Assembly: GCF_003945595.2 (NCBI RefSeq)
Contig: NW_024104365.1
Span: 8,589,049-8,653,048, forward strand
Length of the DNA stretch: 64,000 nt
Direction: 5' to 3'
Source of the DNA: Pipra filicauda
Lineage: Eukaryota; Chordata; Aves; Passeriformes; Pipridae
In this document: in pieces, positions 50,679 through 64,000 of the stretch
Layout: every line of letters begins with the position of its first letter
Position numbering within the stretch: the first letter of the stretch is position 1
Translations under genes and position numbers: made by a program
The notes under the pieces: model-generated
Database searches by the model: none
What the model saw: the letters and a program-made list of their open reading frames with translations, nothing else
What the model was told of the DNA's origin: nothing

Positions 50679-51005
50679 GGCCATGGTCCCTTCTTCCCAG
50701 GGCTGCAGCTGCAGGGCTGAGGGGCTTTTCTGTATCCAAGTGGGCCACGAAGAAATCAGCTGTCCTTCCTGGCAGAGGAGATATCTGCAAAGTGGGTACA
50801 GACCTCCAGGGCGGATGAGGAAGGAGTTGTGACATCTCTCAGCCTCCTCTTTAGTCTCTGTGACAACCACAGAGCCGGCACCATCGTGTCCCTCCTCATT
50901 CCCTGTCTCCCAGCGCATCGTGGGCGGCACACAGGAGAAAAGGAAAGTACCACAGGGTGATGTCTTCCCTCCAGCCCCGTTGCCAGGTGCTGGTGAGTGG
51001 TGGCT

Positions 51006-60652
<9,647 letters not shown>

Positions 60653-60846
60653 TCATCAGAGCTTGTCTGGTTCTGTCAAGGCTTTGTTTAGTAAGACCTG
60701 CCTATGCCATGGCCAGCAACCCCATGGAAGCACTGTTGGAATCAATAACACATCTCCAGACAGAGCAATCAGATGCTCCCTAGCTCATAATGGTCTTTCC
60801 ACAGTTCTGTATCTCCCATCTGAGCTCTGTTAACCCCAGCACCTCA

Positions 60847-61110
60847 CAGAATCATGAAATCGCAGAATGTGTTGGGTTGGAAGGGACCTTAAAGACCATC
60901 TCATTCCAAGCCCCTGCCAGGGGCAGGGATACCTTCCACTAACCCAGGTTGCTCCAAGCCCCATCCAACCTGGCCTTGAACACTTCCAGGGATGGGGCAG
61001 CCACAGCTTCTCTGGGCAACCTGTGCCAGGGTCTCACCACCCTCACAGCCAAAAATTCTTTCCCAGTATCCCATCTCACCCTGCCCTCTTTCAGTTTAAA
61101 GCCATATAAA
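60847..61110 (-). repeat. CR1 LINE fragment in BLK intron
   Basis: About 260 bases of antisense CR1 with head cagaatcatgaaatcgcaga, then gccccatccaacctggcctt and ccctgccctctttcagttta. Confidence 0.93.
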
Positions 61111-62578
61111 GCCATTTTCATCTGCATGAAATAGGTAACTGCAGTCTCACCAGTCTGTAGAAACGCAGGACTGACAAGGGGCTGAACCACCCCACCAGCA
61201 CAACCAGAATTTTGGTGGGAGAAATAAGGCCAAGAAATATGTGTCCCTTCTCAGCCTTATCCAAGGTCCCTGTGTCCCTGTTATCCCTTATAAACTGTGT
61301 GCCAAGCTCAGCTGGGAGGTACAGAAAGGAGGTTCAGTGGAATTATCTTGTTCAGCCAAGAACTTGTGACTGTGGCTAAACCACATCCAGAGATTCCCAT
61401 CTGGAATCATGTGCCTTTTAACCTCAAGGGAGCTGCTCATCAGTCCACCCCTCCAACCCTCTCTACATGAGAATCTAAGCCATGGGGTCGGTTTTTAGTG
61501 CACAAACGCGTCACTAGATGTTGCTACTGAGCAGCACTTCCAGCTCGTGCCAGTGTGATTGGATACAGCCTGAGCAGTGGGTTTTTCCCTGAGTCTGGAT
61601 CAGATTTCCGGAGTAAGTTGCTGCAAGTTGTTACAAGTCTAATACGTCACCCCGGGTTGACAGACTGCCTGTTTTAATGTCTGCAAAGGCAAGGCTATAT
61701 ATATTTAAAAGTAAGGATCTGTCATGCAGGATCCTAAGCAGAAGCAGGGCTGTCCACAGTGACTCTGAAACTCTAATCCTGCACGGGAGGGGAAAGTTTA
61801 CTAACATAAAACCTTCACTGGCTGCTGTTTCCCCATCCCAGCACCAGCAGTTCCCTGCACTGCGCCTGGAAACCGTCTGCATTTATAAAAAGCAGCAAAA
61901 GAAAACCTGCTCTGTGGACATTTGCTCTGTTGCAGTGATTATAAAGGTTTATGAGCAGAGTTTGGGACAGCCTAAAATTTTTCCAATTGCCAGGAATCAT
62001 TTTGAGGGGACTCCCTTCCTGCAGAGACCTGACTAAAAGATCTGGCGACATAAAGCTCCAGGAAAAACCTGCTGGTTTAAATGCAGAGCAAGAGAAGCAC
62101 AAATTGGAAGGTAATTCTGAATATTTTCTTCACCATGTGGAAAGATTCAGAAGAGCAGAAGATTCTTCTTCATCAGGCAGAAGACAGACTGAGAAGCCCT
62201 TTAGGTTCTATCAGTGCTGCAGCTGAACAACTGAGGAACAGCCCTGAAATGTCTTCAATGGGGCAATAAAACCTCCAGGGAAGGGCAAAGGAATGGCTCA
62301 TTTTTGCAGGACATGTCTTAGTCACCATACTTCACTGCACAGCTCAGGATATTTTCCCAAGGAGTGATTTTTGGTCCCTGGTGGGTGCAGGGAGGTGTTG
62401 CTGGGAATTGTGTCTGCAATGCAGACCAGCACAAGTCCTGCTGGAGTTTGAGAGCCACATTCACATTCCTTAGTACTTGGGCCCAGATCTCCTTTGGCTT
62501 CTCTGTGGTATCCATGTGACTCTAAGTTCCAAAATAATAAATAATAAACGTAATAGATAATAAACATTAAGGACAAAG

Positions 62579-62637
62579 GTTGGATTTGATGATTTTTGAG
62601 GTCCTTCCCAATCTAAATGATTCTATGATTCTATGAA
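62579..62637 (+). repeat. CR1 LINE 3' tail
   Basis: Sense end ggttggatttgatgattttt to tgattctatgattctatgaa. Confidence 0.85.
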
Positions 62638-62649
62638 GAATGAAACAAT

Positions 62650-62775
62650 GACAACACATATATCATTACTATTACTACTACTATTATGATTATTATCATT
62701 GTTATTATTATTTCTACAACTATTATTACTATTATTAACTGTTATTTCTGCTGTTGAGGATGATGATGATGTTGT
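62650..62775. repeat. AT-rich trinucleotide microsatellite
   Basis: Interrupted ATT/ACT runs (tattactactactattatg, then attattattatt) passing into GATGATGATG near 62757-62770. It follows directly after the CR1 tail at 62579-62637. Confidence 0.85.
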
Positions 62776-63378
62776 TTTAATTTCAAAGACTTTGGAATAC
62801 TGTGCAGGCCAGGCTGCAGCTCTTCAGAGCTGGGCTAATATGGCACAAGTCCAAGACGGTGCTTTGCATGCCTTGGACATGGCTTAGGGTTTGTGTGGGA
62901 TTTTTACAGCACAAGGACTGCTCAGGGAAGGAGCCAAACGTGGTGTGAGCGCAGCTGCACTGAGGACAGACAATCCTGCAGAAGGAAGTCCGGGAATTAA
63001 TGACTAACATATCTGCCAGTGGGTGCCTGGGGGCCAGGAGTCAGCAGAGATGAGGAGACCTAATCTTTTTACTACTGTGGCTGCACCCAAAATACTTTCT
63101 GTTCTGCAGGACCTCCTTTCCAGACCTCATCGACCCTTTAAACTCTCCTGCATCTTTCAAACACTGACAGGGTCGATCTCTCAGCTTCCTGCTACCAGTG
63201 TTAATCCTTACCCTGTCATTAGAGTCAATGCTGTATTTCACCCCAAGTCACAATTCAGTTTGCTGGAGTGAGTGTGGCAGAGCTTCCCTGTCACTCTCCT
63301 TGACTGGTTACTGTTCCCTTGGAGCTGCTGAGCAAAGCGAAGCACTAAGGCTGGAAAGATTTAATTTGCTCTTCCCAG

Positions 63379-63485
63379 AATCACGGAATGGTTTGGGTTG
63401 GAAGGGACCTTAGAGCTCATCTCGTTCCAACCCCTGCCATGGGCAGGGACACCTTCCTCTAGACCAGGTTGCTCAGAGTCCCATG
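63379..63485 (-). repeat. CR1 LINE 3' end, short
   Basis: Antisense head agaatcacggaatggtttgg, truncated just after gaccaggttgctcagagtcc. Confidence 0.92.
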
Positions 63486-63709
63486 AGCACAACTGTACCT
63501 TGCCCTGGGAAGCTCTGGGTGTTAGACCCTCCTGTTCCAAGTCTGGGATCCCCAAACCATCCTGCAAGGGTGCTCAGGTCCTTTCTGTTCACAGCTTTGT
63601 ATGGAAAGGAGCAGCAAAAAATGTAAAGGGTGAGTTTCAACTTCACATCACACATGGGCTGATTCACCCAAACATGGGTGTTTGGTACCACTTCAGATGC
63701 TCTGGTACA

Positions 63710-63914
63710 TCAAGGGTGGTGAGACCCTGGAAAAGGCTGCCCAGAGAATCTGTGGCTGCCCCATCCCTAGAAGTGTTCCAGGCCACGTTGGACAGGGTTT
63801 GGAGCAACCTGGTCTAGTGGAAGATGACCCTGCTTGCTGCAGGAGGGTTGGACTAGATGATTTTTAAAGATCCCTTCCAACCCAACCCATTCCATGATTC
63901 TGTGATTCTGTGAT
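63710..63914 (+). repeat. CR1 LINE fragment
   Basis: Sense copy catcaagggtggtgagaccc to the clean tail attctgtgattctgtga; inverted partner of 63379-63485. Confidence 0.93.
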
Positions 63915-64000
63915 CTGCATGGGTTTGGCAGACAAGGTGCAAAACCCCACCTCCTTCTGGAGCACCTGGAGATGGCTCTAAGATGCTCAGGATTTGACAG

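Larger units (their letters stand above)
50160..51005 (-). other. BLK: BLK 3' UTR (inferred extent)
   Basis: Non-coding sequence directly after the BLK stop. Minus-strand AATAAA signals are visible at 50480-50485 (proximal), 50199-50204 and 50182-50187 (a distal pair), giving a UTR of about 0.5 kb or 0.8-0.85 kb. The block is unusually CpG-rich and CR1-free, and carries a C-rich plus-strand tract (G-rich in the transcript) at 50659-50678. The exact end is not determined. Open frames across this block on either strand do not resemble any family I know. Confidence 0.6.

Noticed and set aside
50205..50835. 171-codon plus- and 170-codon minus-strand frames beside BLK
   Set aside because: They lie in the G+C-rich 3' UTR of BLK, overlap each other on opposite strands and resemble nothing known.
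62650..62775. Possible CRISPR-like or tandem array
   Set aside because: Irregular ATT/ACT microsatellite without fixed repeat and spacer lengths.

Overview
This is a stretch of bird nuclear genome. About forty fragments of CR1, the dominant avian LINE, are scattered over both strands; many end in the diagnostic ATTCTRTG-type octamer tail. CpG is depleted over most of the window, there are no bacterial-style operons, and the one recognisable gene is split by ordinary GT-AG introns. I cannot name the species.

The only protein-coding gene I can support is the 3' two thirds of BLK, the Src-family tyrosine kinase of B cells. It lies on the minus strand between about 50160 and 60489. Seven consecutive coding exons (60337-60489, 59555-59707, 58503-58682, 57897-57973, 54008-54158, 52046-52177, 51006-51214) join in phase. 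They encode the second half of the SH2 domain, the SH2-kinase linker, the complete kinase domain and the C-terminal regulatory tail. The exons for the N-terminus, SH3 and first half of SH2 must lie above position 64000; I did not find them in 60490-64000. A 3' UTR of roughly 0.5 to 0.85 kb follows the stop.

Positions 1 to about 50160 hold no gene I can recognise. In mammals BLK is followed in tandem by GATA4, so this is probably the BLK-GATA4 intergenic region; that is inference, because no GATA4 exon was found. It contains CR1 fragments, short tandem repeats, a CpG island at about 41461-41820, and CR1-free blocks with clustered GATA-type motifs (4757-5340, 14590-14700, 20780-20860, 27880-27905, 30722-30791, 34600-34800). 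These blocks are candidate regulatory DNA.

I see no prokaryotic system, virus, CRISPR array, tRNA or rRNA. The points most worth a second look are the GATA cluster at 4757-5340, the isolated CpG island with a strong splice acceptor behind it, a G-rich tract in the BLK 3' UTR, small lineage differences in BLK, and the CR1 architecture (a nested insertion and inverted pairs around BLK exons).
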